A program made the position numbers and the translations under genes. Below, one piece after another: positions 6,485 to 13,928 of a stretch of DNA of 18,005 nucleotides. The notes under the pieces were generated by a model, which was not told where the DNA came from, ran no database searches, and saw only the letters and a program-made list of their open reading frames with translations. Source of the DNA: an uncultured Alphaproteobacteria bacterium (GTDB lineage: Bacteria; Pseudomonadota; Alphaproteobacteria; GCA-2731375); NCBI GenBank assembly GCA_913049615.1, contig CAJWZI010000006.1, positions 1-18,005 on the forward strand, read 5' to 3'. Positions within the stretch are counted from its first letter, which is position 1. Each line of letters begins with the position of its first letter.

Positions 6485-7462
6485 TCAGGGAACGAGAACG
6501 ATTTTGCCGTACGCGCCGGGACGCAAGACGCTTGTGTGCGCCTCAATGGCTTCAGAAAGCGGTAACTCTCGTCCGATCACCGGATCAAGACTGCCATTTT
6601 CTAATCCGGTTCCAAGTGCGTCATGAATGGCTTTCATGTCGTCAGGCGAGGTGTTGGGCAAAGCCATGCCGATGATCGAAAGATCCTTCATCATCGTCTG
6701 CCGGGGGTTGATTTCTATTGCGCCGCGGCTGCCGATAACGACGATACGACCAAACGGCGCAGCAATATCGATGTCTCTGGCCAAGTTCACATTGGCGAGC
6801 ATTTCCAAAATGACATCCGGCCCCTTACCGTCCGTTAGTTCAGCCACGGCATCAAGATAGCCGGACTGTGTGTGATCCAGGACGTGGTCCGCGCCCTGTT
6901 GCCGGACTAGTTCCAGTCCTCGTTTGCTTCCAGCAGTGCCAATTGTCGTAAGGCTTAGGGGCTTAGCAAGTTGGAGGGCGGCGGTGCCAACAGCGCCGCT
7001 AGCACCATGGATCAGCATGCTTTCACCCGCCTTTACGTCACCGCATTGCATCATGGCGCGATAGGCGGTGCCGTATGGTATGCCTATCGCCGCGCCTTGT
7101 GCGAAGCTTATGTTGTCAGGTAGCGGCAGCAAATGTTCAGCCTGACGCACAACTTGTTCGGCATAACAACCCGTCCACGCATTCTCTCCTACCGATCCGG
7201 CGGCATAGACGCGCCTACCGGGCTGGAGGTCGCTTACGCCCTCGCCGGCGGATAGCACGGTGCCAGCAGCATCGCTGCCCGGGGTGAAGGGCAATACGGG
7301 CCGGATGGCGTGCATGCCTGCGCGAATGTAGGTTTCCACCGGATTGACGCCGATGGCCTCAACTTTCATGACGACTTGGCCCGGGCCAGCAACAAGGTCA
7401 GGGACATTCTCGTATTGCAAGACCTCCGATTCGCCAAATTCGTGCACCCGCACAGCTTTCAT
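6485..7462 (-). CDS. Zinc-free MDR oxidoreductase, quinone oxidoreductase (QOR) type
   Basis: A 325-residue medium-chain dehydrogenase/reductase of the NADPH:quinone reductase/enoyl reductase branch. The N-terminal GroES-like part begins MKAVRVHEFGESEVLQYE and has the PFTPGSDAAGTV element (58-69). The Rossmann part has the NADPH loop GASGAVG at 153-159. The catalytic and structural zinc Cys residues of alcohol dehydrogenases are absent, as expected for QOR. The frame is open 42 codons further upstream, but the start at 7462 is preferred. It has a strong GGAAGGAGG with 5-base spacing, and family homology begins there. First gene of a two-gene leftward unit with the DehI-like gene. Upstream lies an unusually repeat-rich control region with a CATAAT -10 and weak -35, suggesting regulated expression. 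Likely detoxifies or reduces an unsaturated carbonyl or quinone. Confidence 0.88.
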   Translation of the reverse strand: MKAVRVHEFGESEVLQYENVPDLVAGPGQVVMKVEAIGVNPVETYIRAGMHAIRPVLPFTPGSDAAGTVLSAGEGVSDLQPGRRVYAAGSVGENAWTGCYAEQVVRQAEHLLPLPDNISFAQGAAIGIPYGTAYRAMMQCGDVKAGESMLIHGASGAVGTAALQLAKPLSLTTIGTAGSKRGLELVRQQGADHVLDHTQSGYLDAVAELTDGKGPDVILEMLANVNLARDIDIAAPFGRIVVIGSRGAIEINPRQTMMKDLSIIGMALPNTSPDDMKAIHDALGTGLENGSLDPVIGRELPLSEAIEAHTSVLRPGAYGKIVLVP

Positions 7463-7510
7463 TGTTGCCTCCTTCCGTTGGGTTAATCGTGAAGTCGTTA
7501 CGTCCCCTCG

Positions 7511-7548
7511 ATTATGCACAGACTGCATTTGGATGCAGCCTGATGCAG
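7511..7548 (-). promoter_or_regulatory. QOR promoter overlapped by a phased TGCA operator array
   Basis: On the minus strand CATAAT (7516-7511) is a five-of-six -10 about 50 bases before the QOR start codon; no good -35 is present at the usual distance. Four TGCA cores start at 7515, 7524, 7534 and 7544, spacings of 9, 10 and 10 bases, close to one helical turn. The middle two form the dyad CTGCAT-ttgg-ATGCAG (7523-7538). The array covers roughly -11 to -43 of the inferred start site. It suggests cooperative binding of a regulator on one face of the DNA. Confidence 0.45.
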
Positions 7549-7571
7549 GGGTCAGATTGGTTGAATTTCCT

Positions 7572-7606
7572 TGAATGGTACCATTCATTGGCCAGTTCGA
7601 AACTGG
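7572..7606. repeat. Two adjacent perfect dyads (operator-like)
   Basis: TGAATGGTACCATTCA (7572-7587) is a perfect 16-bp palindrome. Four bases on, CCAGTT-cga-AACTGG (7592-7606) is a second perfect dyad with 6-bp arms. Their centres are 19-20 bases, about two helical turns, apart. They lie upstream of the TGCA array, in the gene-free region between the QOR gene and the histidine phosphatase. The sequences differ, so they may be sites for two regulators. I do not recognise the regulator family. Confidence 0.5.
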
Positions 7607-7682
7607 GGAAATTTATCTTCACCACTCGTGGCGGTGGCTCCCCATCCATCTTTTCCCATTGTCTTGCACGGATAATGAATTT

Positions 7683-7803
7683 GTTGCCGAAAATTGCAAC
7701 AGTTCAAGAGATTTACGCTGTGTATTTGGCGTATTGATCAGCGTTCTAGAAGTCGATTTGCGCGATCACGTATTCAACGGCCATAAGCCGTATCCTTTTT
7801 TTA
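7683..7803 (+). ncRNA. Candidate small RNA, about 120 nt
   Basis: The plus strand has a -10-like GATAAT at 7671-7676 (no clear -35). Three stem-loops follow in order: TGTTGC/GCAACA (7682-7687, 7696-7701), ACGCTG/CAGCGT (7715-7720, 7739-7744), and ACGGC/GCCGT (7777-7781, 7787-7791). The last is followed after ATCC by seven T at 7796-7802, which looks like an intrinsic terminator. No ORF with a ribosome site is seen inside. The unit runs against both flanking genes, and its terminator reaches the stop codon of the histidine phosphatase gene. The stems are short, so this is a moderate-confidence call. Confidence 0.35.
7777..7802 (+). terminator. Hairpin plus T7 tract
   Basis: ACGGC (7777-7781) pairs with GCCGT (7787-7791) around a 5-base loop, followed by ATCC and seven T. 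The stem is only 5 bp and the tract is 4 bases away from it, so termination may be partial. It would end a rightward transcript from the gene-free region. Confidence 0.4.
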
Positions 7804-8415
7804 GATCATGTCTTCGGGTTTGACATTACGGATGTTGCGGCCGCCGCGCTTTATCCCTTCGGCAGTGAGCTCCAACAGAGTCAAATTTGCCATGGGTATG
7901 TTGGTGTATTCGGTCAATGGCATATCATTCAAGAAACAAATCAAGGTGCGTAACACGCCGCCATGTACTACCAGGAAGACCCTCTCGCAGGGTTCAATTC
8001 CGGCAATGATGTCAGTGATGCCCGCGACGACACGATGCTGCAATTCCAAAAGGCTTTCTCCCCCCCATGGCGCGCCGTCCCAGGGCCGCTCTTGCCAGGT
8101 TCGTAGGGCCTCCCTGTCTTTTTCTTCTATTTCCGATGCTAGGTGACCTTCAAACCAGCCTAGTCCGATCTCGATGCAACGGCGTTCGGTCTCGTCAGGT
8201 TTACGATTAAATAGGCAATCCACTGTCTGCCGGCAGCGCAGCGACGGAGAAGAAATGACCCGATGGGGCTGATAAGGCATACGTTCGCCTAGCGCAATGG
8301 CCTCGGCCCGTCCATTGTCCGAAAGGGAACTGTCCATCTGTCCTTGAAAACGCAAAGGCGGGCCGTTCCATGTCGTATGGCCGTGACGAATGAGATAAAG
8401 TCGTTTTTCTGACAT
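7801..8415 (-). CDS. Histidine phosphatase superfamily protein (GpmB/CobC-like)
   Basis: A 204-residue branch-1 histidine phosphatase. The phosphorylated His is in LIRHGHTTWN (RHG at 10-12). The phosphate pocket is completed by Arg60 or Arg62 in SSPSLRCRQT, the acid Glu89 in GLGWFEGHL, and the second His151 in VVHGGVLRT. Length fits alpha-ribazole phosphatase or GpmB-like phosphatases rather than the roughly 250-residue dPGM mutase. The frame is open 46 codons further upstream, but homology begins at MSEKRLYLIRHG, so the start is set at 8415; no strong ribosome site precedes it. Monocistronic, divergent from the crotonase. No cobalamin genes are nearby, so the substrate is left open. Confidence 0.87.
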   Translation of the reverse strand: MSEKRLYLIRHGHTTWNGPPLRFQGQMDSSLSDNGRAEAIALGERMPYQPHRVISSPSLRCRQTVDCLFNRKPDETERRCIEIGLGWFEGHLASEIEEKDREALRTWQERPWDGAPWGGESLLELQHRVVAGITDIIAGIEPCERVFLVVHGGVLRTLICFLNDMPLTEYTNIPMANLTLLELTAEGIKRGGRNIRNVKPEDMI

Positions 8416-8516
8416 GCTAAGAATCGTTTTTGCAGAAGAAATATCTTTCCATGCTTGGCTGATTATGGACAGTGAAACCTCAGCGTTGCACGATACGCGA
8501 TCGGTGGAGGTGACCC

Positions 8517-9269
8517 ATGTTGCAGATCGAAAAGCTCGACGGAACGACAACACTTACTCTCAATCGTCCGAAACAGCGAAACGCACTTGATGCGGCCGTC
8601 ATCGATAGTCTGACCCATGCCATTGAAGAGGCGGAAGCCGACGCGGGAACCCGATGCCTTGTGATCCGGGGTGCGGGTGGAAATTTCTGCGCTGGCCGCG
8701 ATTTGACCCGTCCGCCGGAACGAAATTTAACTTCGGCCCTGGCAGCGGACGAGGCCTGGACGAAGGTGAACCGCATTTTGCATACCATGAGCAAGCCAAC
8801 CGTCGCTTTGGTAGAAGGTTACGCGGTGGCAGGTGGTTTCACTCTTGCCATGATCTGCGATTTCGTCTTGGCTGAGGAAGGGGCAAAATTTGGCGTCTTG
8901 GAGATGCGCCGGGGCTTTCCCGCTGCCATCAATACGCCGGTATTGACCAACCTAGTGGGTCCACGATTGGCGCTGGAGTTCCTCATGTTTGGCGATCTGA
9001 TCTCGGCTCGGCGCCTCTATGAAGTAGGGCTTATCAACCGCCTAGTTGATGGTGCCGAGGCCTTAAACCAATTGGCGCAGCAGTTCGTCCGCAATCTGGT
9101 GGCATTGGATCGGGACGCCGTGCGTATGACCAAGGAAGCCCTTCGCGCCGCCCGCAACATGCCCCTTCTCGACGCGTTGGAGATGGGTAAACTTGGAAAC
9201 GCTTTGATTGCCGCTTCCGGTCGGATGGACGAGGCCATGCAGGACTATGCAGATATGAAGGGCAAGTGA
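8517..9269 (+). CDS. Enoyl-CoA hydratase/isomerase (crotonase) family protein
   Basis: A 250-residue crotonase-fold protein acting on acyl-CoA thioesters. The start is fixed by GGAGG (8506-8510) six bases before the ATG. Oxyanion-hole elements are present: GGNFCAGRDL (55-62, first amide at Ala59) and VAGGFTLAM (104-112, second at Gly106). One catalytic acid, Glu129 in FGVLEMRRG, lies where hydratases carry their second Glu. The other hydratase Glu (in the family pattern GGGCELAM) is replaced by Thr109. This argues against a plain two-glutamate hydratase and leaves isomerase, lyase or hydrolase roles open. The usual C-terminal helices are present. It is transcribed alone, with no other beta-oxidation gene adjacent. 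Confidence 0.88.
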   Translation: MLQIEKLDGTTTLTLNRPKQRNALDAAVIDSLTHAIEEAEADAGTRCLVIRGAGGNFCAGRDLTRPPERNLTSALAADEAWTKVNRILHTMSKPTVALVEGYAVAGGFTLAMICDFVLAEEGAKFGVLEMRRGFPAAINTPVLTNLVGPRLALEFLMFGDLISARRLYEVGLINRLVDGAEALNQLAQQFVRNLVALDRDAVRMTKEALRAARNMPLLDALEMGKLGNALIAASGRMDEAMQDYADMKGK

Positions 9270-9532
9270 TGAGGAAGTGCGCTACCATCTTTACAGTTCA
9301 AGTGTGGGTTTTCCTGACAGTTGCCGGTCAAATTGCTGTCGCTGGTCCGCCAAGGGCACATTTGGCGCGTTAAATTTAGAATTTAAGCTCGATCGTCACT
9401 AAACATCTGGGTTAATAGCAATAGATTGTTCCGGAATTACGGGCTGGGTGGTGGTGGCATTGTCCGATTGTATTAGCGCGATATTTTATTCAATGGCCAG
9501 AGGGTTGACCTGCCTAAGGTGATAATTGAATC
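9270..9532. other. Gene-free convergent gap with weak hairpins
   Basis: No ORF with support. CGCCAA (9348-9353) and TTGGCG (9362-9367) form a 6-bp stem that could end the crotonase transcript; the following CGTTAAATTT is a poor T-tract. Directly after it, TTAAATT-tag-AATTTAA (9370-9386) is an AT-only dyad. A 7-bp repeat ATTCAAT/ATTGAAT (9488-9494, 9525-9531) lies next to the stop of the hydrolase gene. None is a convincing terminator. Confidence 0.3.
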
Positions 9533-10183
9533 TCAAAATATCCGCTGTACGAACTGCATGCCAAGTTCCAAGCCATCCTGGGCAATGGTGTGGCCGGCGC
9601 CCTGGCTGACGTGCCATTCCACGTTCAAGCCAGCGCCACCCAGAGCCTGGACCGCGTCATGAAGGTGCTGGACAGGCAACATTTCGTCCTTGTCACCATG
9701 GATCATCAGGACGGGTGGCTTGGACTTGACTTCGTCGGTCAGTAACTCGGGGCCTGCCAGCAGGCCCGAATAGCCCAAAATACCCGCGACCTGACGGTCG
9801 CGACGCAGGCCGACATGCAAGCTCATCATGGTGCCCTGGCTGAAACCCACCAATAGTAGGTTCTCTTCTGTCAGGCCGTGGCTTTCGAGCTCCTGGTCGA
9901 TGAATTGGTTTAAGATTGGCGCAGCCTCTAGAACACCCTTGAGACGACTGCTAACGTCGGACTGACTGATGGCAAACCATTGATAACCCATCGGCGACAT
10001 ATCACAACGCTGTGGCCCGTTTGGTGCGACAAAGGCCGCGTTGGGCAGTTTTTGCGCGAAATAGGGCGCTAGACCGATCAGATCCTTGCCGTCAGCGCCA
10101 TAACCGTGCACGAAAATGACAAGCTGCTTCGTCGCTCCGCTGGCCGCCGGCTGGCGAGGCCCGTCAATGGTCGGAATGGACAT
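9533..10183 (-). CDS. Carboxylesterase/phospholipase-family alpha/beta hydrolase
   Basis: A 216-residue alpha/beta hydrolase of the carboxylesterase/acyl-protein-thioesterase-like family (Pfam Abhydrolase_2; bacterial relatives include YpfH). The oxyanion motif VIFVHGYGADGKD is near 22-34. The nucleophile elbow is GFSQG with Ser115, the acid is Asp164 in IHGDKDEMLP, and the base is His198 in GAGHTIAQD. No signal peptide is seen, so it is cytoplasmic. A GGGA-type ribosome site is 7 bases before the ATG. It diverges from the Rieske operon with only 85 bases between the start codons, so the two may share regulation. Likely hydrolyses short-chain esters or thioesters. Confidence 0.9.
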   Translation of the reverse strand: MSIPTIDGPRQPAASGATKQLVIFVHGYGADGKDLIGLAPYFAQKLPNAAFVAPNGPQRCDMSPMGYQWFAISQSDVSSRLKGVLEAAPILNQFIDQELESHGLTEENLLLVGFSQGTMMSLHVGLRRDRQVAGILGYSGLLAGPELLTDEVKSKPPVLMIHGDKDEMLPVQHLHDAVQALGGAGLNVEWHVSQGAGHTIAQDGLELGMQFVQRIF

Positions 10184-10201
10184 ATCTTTTCCCTTTATGG
10201 C

Positions 10202-10253
10202 TTACATTGACAGTCTTGCGTTGATCGGCAGAAAATGTCGAGCCGCAATGTAA
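10202..10253 (+). promoter_or_regulatory. Promoter of the Rieske operon flanked by an 8-bp inverted repeat
   Basis: TTGACA (10207-10212, perfect) is followed after 18 bases by GAAAAT (10231-10236). A start near 10243 would leave about 26 bases of leader, with AAGGA 10 bases before the Rieske ATG. TTACATTG (10202-10209) and CAATGTAA (10246-10253) are perfect inverse copies on either side, the left one overlapping the -35, the right one just past the start site. This could be a pair of operator half-sites. Confidence 0.45.
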
Positions 10254-10268
10254 AAGGACCCTTGTACA

Positions 10269-11573
10269 ATGCTTACCCAGCAGGAAAACGATCTTCTCAC
10301 CCAAACAGGTGCAAAATCCGCCATGGGTCAGTATTTTCGGCGCTTCTGGCAACCCGTGGCCTTAGCGGAGGAGCTGCCTGAGCCGGATTGTGCACCTTTA
10401 CGGCTGAAGGTCATGGGCGAAGATCTGGTGGCCTTCCGTGACACTAAGGGACGTCTGGGCCTTTTGGATGCCCACTGCCCCCATCGCGGCGCGAATTTGT
10501 TTTTCGGACGAAACGAGGAATGCGGCCTACGTTGCGTCTATCATGGCTGGAAATTCGATGTGGATGGCAGGGCGGTAGATTTGCCTAATATTCCCCCCGG
10601 CACACGTCATCACGATACGATACATGTGAAATCCTATCCGACGCGTGAATGGGGGGAGATTGTTTGGGCTTACATGGGGCCCGGAGCAGATGTTTTGCCC
10701 GAGTTGCCGCACCTGGAATTCTGCGTCATGGAGGACAAACACCGTTACGTGACCAAGCAATATGTTGATTGCAATTGGGCCCAGGTAATGGAAGGGGACC
10801 TTGATACCACGCACTTCTCGTTTCTGCATATGCCCGCACCTAGCGTTGCCTCGAATGAGAATATAGATGCTCCGGCTGACGCACGGCGTTTACGCTGGAT
10901 CCGCAATGATCCTATACCCAAATTTACTGTCCTGCCCCATGATCTAGGGTTCGTCGTGGGAGGCGTACGGGCAGGTGACGAAGGCCAAAATTACTGGCGC
11001 ATCACCCAATACACCTTGCCGGCCCATGGCACAGGACCATCGACCTTTCCAGGCGAAACTTATTTTGGTTTCACGCTGGTGCCGATCACCGATGAAAGTT
11101 GTTGGATGTATTGTTACGGATGGAACCCGGACAGGCCCATCGATGGTGAAGAGCGTGCCAAGTTAGAACAAGGCCACGGCATCATCGCCAATACTGGCGC
11201 CGACTATTTGCCCATCCGCAACCGAGCGAACGACTATTTGATCGACCGCGAGGATCAACGCAATGGAACCTACACTGGGATCAAGGGGTTGGCAGAGCAG
11301 GACTTGATGATACAGGAAAGTCAGGGTGTAGTAGCCGACCGCACCCGAGAGGAACTGACCGCGACGGATGCAGCCGTGGTTCGATTTCGCCGCACTGTCA
11401 TGGCGGCGGCCGAGGCCCTCGCGAGCGATGGTACGGAACCCACGGCTTCTTGGCAGCACGAAAATTACCGTGTCCGGCCCGGTAGTTGGATCGCCTCCAA
11501 CAATCTAGACTTTGACGAGGTCATGTTGGAGCGCTTCGGAGATCCGCTTGGCCGGGTCAATTCGGTGGGATAG
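10269..11573 (+). CDS. Rieske non-heme iron oxygenase, phthalate-dioxygenase type
   Basis: A 434-residue oxygenase alpha-subunit-like protein. The [2Fe-2S] Rieske ligands are Cys70 and His72 (CPHRGAN) and Cys89 and His92 (CVYHGW). The mononuclear iron site is EGDLDTTHFSFLH (175-187), with bridging Asp179 and ligands His182 and His187. The third ligand is probably Asp345 in LAEQDLMIQE. The block from RNDYLIDRE through YTGIKG to DRTREEL is the look of phthalate 4,5-dioxygenase and related demethylases, which need a separate reductase. No reductase or ferredoxin gene is present in the window. It leads an operon whose next gene starts 14 bases after its stop, so it probably performs the first oxidation or demethylation of the operon's substrate. 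Chemistry (ring dihydroxylation or N/O-demethylation) cannot be fixed from motifs. Confidence 0.92.
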   Translation: MLTQQENDLLTQTGAKSAMGQYFRRFWQPVALAEELPEPDCAPLRLKVMGEDLVAFRDTKGRLGLLDAHCPHRGANLFFGRNEECGLRCVYHGWKFDVDGRAVDLPNIPPGTRHHDTIHVKSYPTREWGEIVWAYMGPGADVLPELPHLEFCVMEDKHRYVTKQYVDCNWAQVMEGDLDTTHFSFLHMPAPSVASNENIDAPADARRLRWIRNDPIPKFTVLPHDLGFVVGGVRAGDEGQNYWRITQYTLPAHGTGPSTFPGETYFGFTLVPITDESCWMYCYGWNPDRPIDGEERAKLEQGHGIIANTGADYLPIRNRANDYLIDREDQRNGTYTGIKGLAEQDLMIQESQGVVADRTREELTATDAAVVRFRRTVMAAAEALASDGTEPTASWQHENYRVRPGSWIASNNLDFDEVMLERFGDPLGRVNSVG

Positions 11574-11587
11574 CCGACGGGGCGGTG

Positions 11588-12772
11588 ATGCTCGAGAGAT
11601 ATTTTAGGACAAAGGCGGCCCTGACTGACCATGTAATGGGTAAACCGCTTTCGGGCGCGTATCCACTAGAGCTAATGGAGATATTTTCGGACGAATTGTT
11701 TAACACCGCCTCGTCGGAGATAACGAACTGGTCCGGCTATGGGCTGACTCCCTTACGCTCCCTGGATAGCTTGGCGAATGCACTTGGTATCAATGCCGTA
11801 CATTATAAGGATGAGAGCGGTCGGTTTGGCCTGGGCAGTTTCAAGGCACTGGGCGGCGCTTATGCCGTGATGCGGGTTCTTTCTGCCCAAACGGGCCTGG
11901 CGCCAAGTGATATCCGTGCCGGTGCCGCAAGAGAGGCTGTCGGAGAGGTAACTGTGGCGGCCGCGACGGACGGCAACCATGGTCGCTCGGTCGCTTGGGG
12001 GGCCGGAAAGGCCGGCTGCCAATGCCGCATATATATTCACCGTGGGGTCAGTGACGGCCGGCGTCGGGCTATGGAAGAGCTGGGCGCGACCGTGACCCGA
12101 ACCGCTGGCGACTATGACGATTCTGTCCGTGTCTGTGCCCGCGATGCTGCGGCGCACGCTTGGCATGTTGTTTCCGACACCGCTTATACCGGTTACGATC
12201 AAATCCCTCGCGATGTCATGGCCGGCTATGGGCTAATGGTGACGGAAATTCTCTCGCAATTGCCCCAACCGCCGAGCCATATGATTTTACAGGCAGGTGT
12301 CGGCGGCCTGGCCGCGGCCTTGGCGGCGAGATTTTGGCTAGAATGCGGCGAGCAGAGGCCTCGGTTGATGGTTGTCGAAGCCGACCGAGCGCCTAGTCTA
12401 TTGAAAAGTGCCCGAGTAGGTAAACTGCATTCAGTTTCTATTTCAGAAGAAACGATTATGGCCGGCCTGTCATGTGGCGAGGTGTCGCCCCTTGCCTGGG
12501 AGGTTCTGTGGCGTTGCGCCGATCATTTCGTTACTGTGGCTGATGATTTTGTGGCACCGGCCATGCGCTGTCTAGCGTCAGGTGAACTGGGTGGTGGAAA
12601 AATTGAAGGTGGTGAATGCTCTACAGCAGGCTTGATCGCGCTGATCGCCATCGCTACCAACCAAAAGCTGCGCGGCGAATTTTCTCTGGACCAGGATAGC
12701 CGGGTGCTGCTGATTGGGGGTGGAGGCGCCACAGACCTCGATATTTACCGCGGTATTGTGGCAGCGGAATGA
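11588..12772 (+). CDS. dpaL: Diaminopropionate ammonia-lyase-like PLP enzyme
   Basis: A 394-residue fold-type II PLP enzyme closely patterned on diaminopropionate ammonia-lyase (E. coli YgeX/DpaL), which turns 2,3-diaminopropionate into pyruvate and two ammonia. The PLP lysine is in FGLGSFKALGGAYAV (about residue 86). ATDGNHGRSVAWGA is the substrate/carboxylate loop, LQAGVGGLAA the phosphate-binding glycine loop, and GGGGATDLDIYR the C-terminal cofactor element. TPLRSLDSLA and VHYKDESGRFGL match the family N-terminus. GTG at 11585 directly precedes ATG at 11588; the ATG is chosen, with ACGGGG about 6 bases upstream. Its stop overlaps the next start as ATGA. It sits where EutB, a threonine-dehydratase-like enzyme, sits in ectoine-utilisation clusters, so the real substrate may be another amino-substituted acid. 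Confidence 0.85.
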   Translation: MLERYFRTKAALTDHVMGKPLSGAYPLELMEIFSDELFNTASSEITNWSGYGLTPLRSLDSLANALGINAVHYKDESGRFGLGSFKALGGAYAVMRVLSAQTGLAPSDIRAGAAREAVGEVTVAAATDGNHGRSVAWGAGKAGCQCRIYIHRGVSDGRRRAMEELGATVTRTAGDYDDSVRVCARDAAAHAWHVVSDTAYTGYDQIPRDVMAGYGLMVTEILSQLPQPPSHMILQAGVGGLAAALAARFWLECGEQRPRLMVVEADRAPSLLKSARVGKLHSVSISEETIMAGLSCGEVSPLAWEVLWRCADHFVTVADDFVAPAMRCLASGELGGGKIEGGECSTAGLIALIAIATNQKLRGEFSLDQDSRVLLIGGGGATDLDIYRGIVAAE

Positions 12773-13926
12773 CTTCCACTCGCAAAATGCCGACGCGCGG
12801 ATTTCCCGAGGCGGAATACAACCATCGCTTGGAACGCGCGCAAGAGTATTTGATTAGCCAATCCCTGGATGCTCTGTTGCTGACCACTGAAGTGGACATC
12901 CGCTATTTTACCGGATTTCTGACCCAGTTTTTTCAGAGTCCAACCCGCCCCTGGTTCCTTGTGGTGCCTAAGACCGGTAAGCCGGTAGCGGTAATTCCGG
13001 CTATCGGTGCCGCAGCAATGTCGCGAACGTGGATCGAGGACATACGCACTTGGTCTTCACCCCACCCCGACGACGACGGCGTTTCTTTACTTGCACGAAC
13101 CTTGACGGAGGTTGGTCTCCGCATTGCCCTGCCCATGGGACGTGAGTCATCTCTGCGTATGCCATTGACGGATTTTGCCTGCTTGCGGCAACGGCTCAAT
13201 GGCACCGAATTTGTCGATGCATCGCCCATTATCCAGGCCCTTCGTCTCATCAAATCGGAGTTGGAGATTGAAAAAATTGCAAATGCCTGTGCATGCGTTG
13301 GCGATGCCTTTGATGCAGCTTCGAATCTATTTTCAGTGGGCCAGAGCGACGTTGAGGCATTCCGTAGATTCAAAATTGAATGTCTGCAACAGGGCGTTGA
13401 TGATGTGTCCTATCTGGTGGGTGGAGCCGGGTCGGGTGGCTACGACGATATTATCTCGCCACCGTCGGGCAGGCCCATAGAAACTGGCGATGTACTAATA
13501 CTGGATACAGGCTGCACGTATGATGGCTATTTCTGCGACTTCGATCGCAACTTCGCCTTTGGGACGGTGGATGATGAAGTCCGTCTGGCCTACAGAACGG
13601 TTTATCGCGCTACAGAGGCCGGCTTAGCAACTGCCAGGCCTGGCGCCACCTGTGCCGATCTGTTCTACGCCATGCATGGTGTGATGGAGAGGGAAGGCGA
13701 GGTTGGCCGATTGGGTCATGGATTGGGCATGCAACTGACCGAGGGGCCGTCGAACACGCCCTGGGATGAAACTAAATTGCGGCCCGGCATGGTAATGACG
13801 CTGGAGCCTGGCATGAGTTTCGGCGAGGGTAAGGTCATGGTGCATGAAGAGAACATTGTCATCCGCGATGGTGAGCCGGAGCTGTTGACTCGTCGGGCTG
13901 CACCGGACCTTCCAATTATAGGTTAG
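12769..13926 (+). CDS. M24 family metallohydrolase (Xaa-Pro peptidase/creatinase fold)
   Basis: A 385-residue two-domain M24 protein: an N-terminal creatinase-like domain (about 15-150) and a C-terminal pita-bread domain. The dinuclear metal ligands are all visible: Asp246 in LILDTGCTYDG, Asp257 in CDFDRN, His317 in RLGHGLGMQ, Glu346 in MTLEPGMS, and Glu360 (or 361) in MVHEENIV. A functional metallohydrolase is thus expected. The family includes aminopeptidase P, prolidase, creatinase and ectoine hydrolase (DoeA/EutD). Its N-domain does not look like DoeA to me, so a different N-acyl or amide substrate is likely. The start is coupled to the ammonia-lyase stop (ATGA) and the next gene starts 2 bases after its stop. 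It probably releases an amino acid that the lyase then deaminates. Confidence 0.88.
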   Translation: MTSTRKMPTRGFPEAEYNHRLERAQEYLISQSLDALLLTTEVDIRYFTGFLTQFFQSPTRPWFLVVPKTGKPVAVIPAIGAAAMSRTWIEDIRTWSSPHPDDDGVSLLARTLTEVGLRIALPMGRESSLRMPLTDFACLRQRLNGTEFVDASPIIQALRLIKSELEIEKIANACACVGDAFDAASNLFSVGQSDVEAFRRFKIECLQQGVDDVSYLVGGAGSGGYDDIISPPSGRPIETGDVLILDTGCTYDGYFCDFDRNFAFGTVDDEVRLAYRTVYRATEAGLATARPGATCADLFYAMHGVMEREGEVGRLGHGLGMQLTEGPSNTPWDETKLRPGMVMTLEPGMSFGEGKVMVHEENIVIRDGEPELLTRRAAPDLPIIG

Positions 13927-13928
13927 TC

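Noticed and set aside
7463..7588. 42-codon N-terminal extension of the QOR gene
   Set aside because: Family homology starts at MKAVRVHEFGE and a strong GGAAGGAGG precedes that ATG. The extension would overlap the promoter region.
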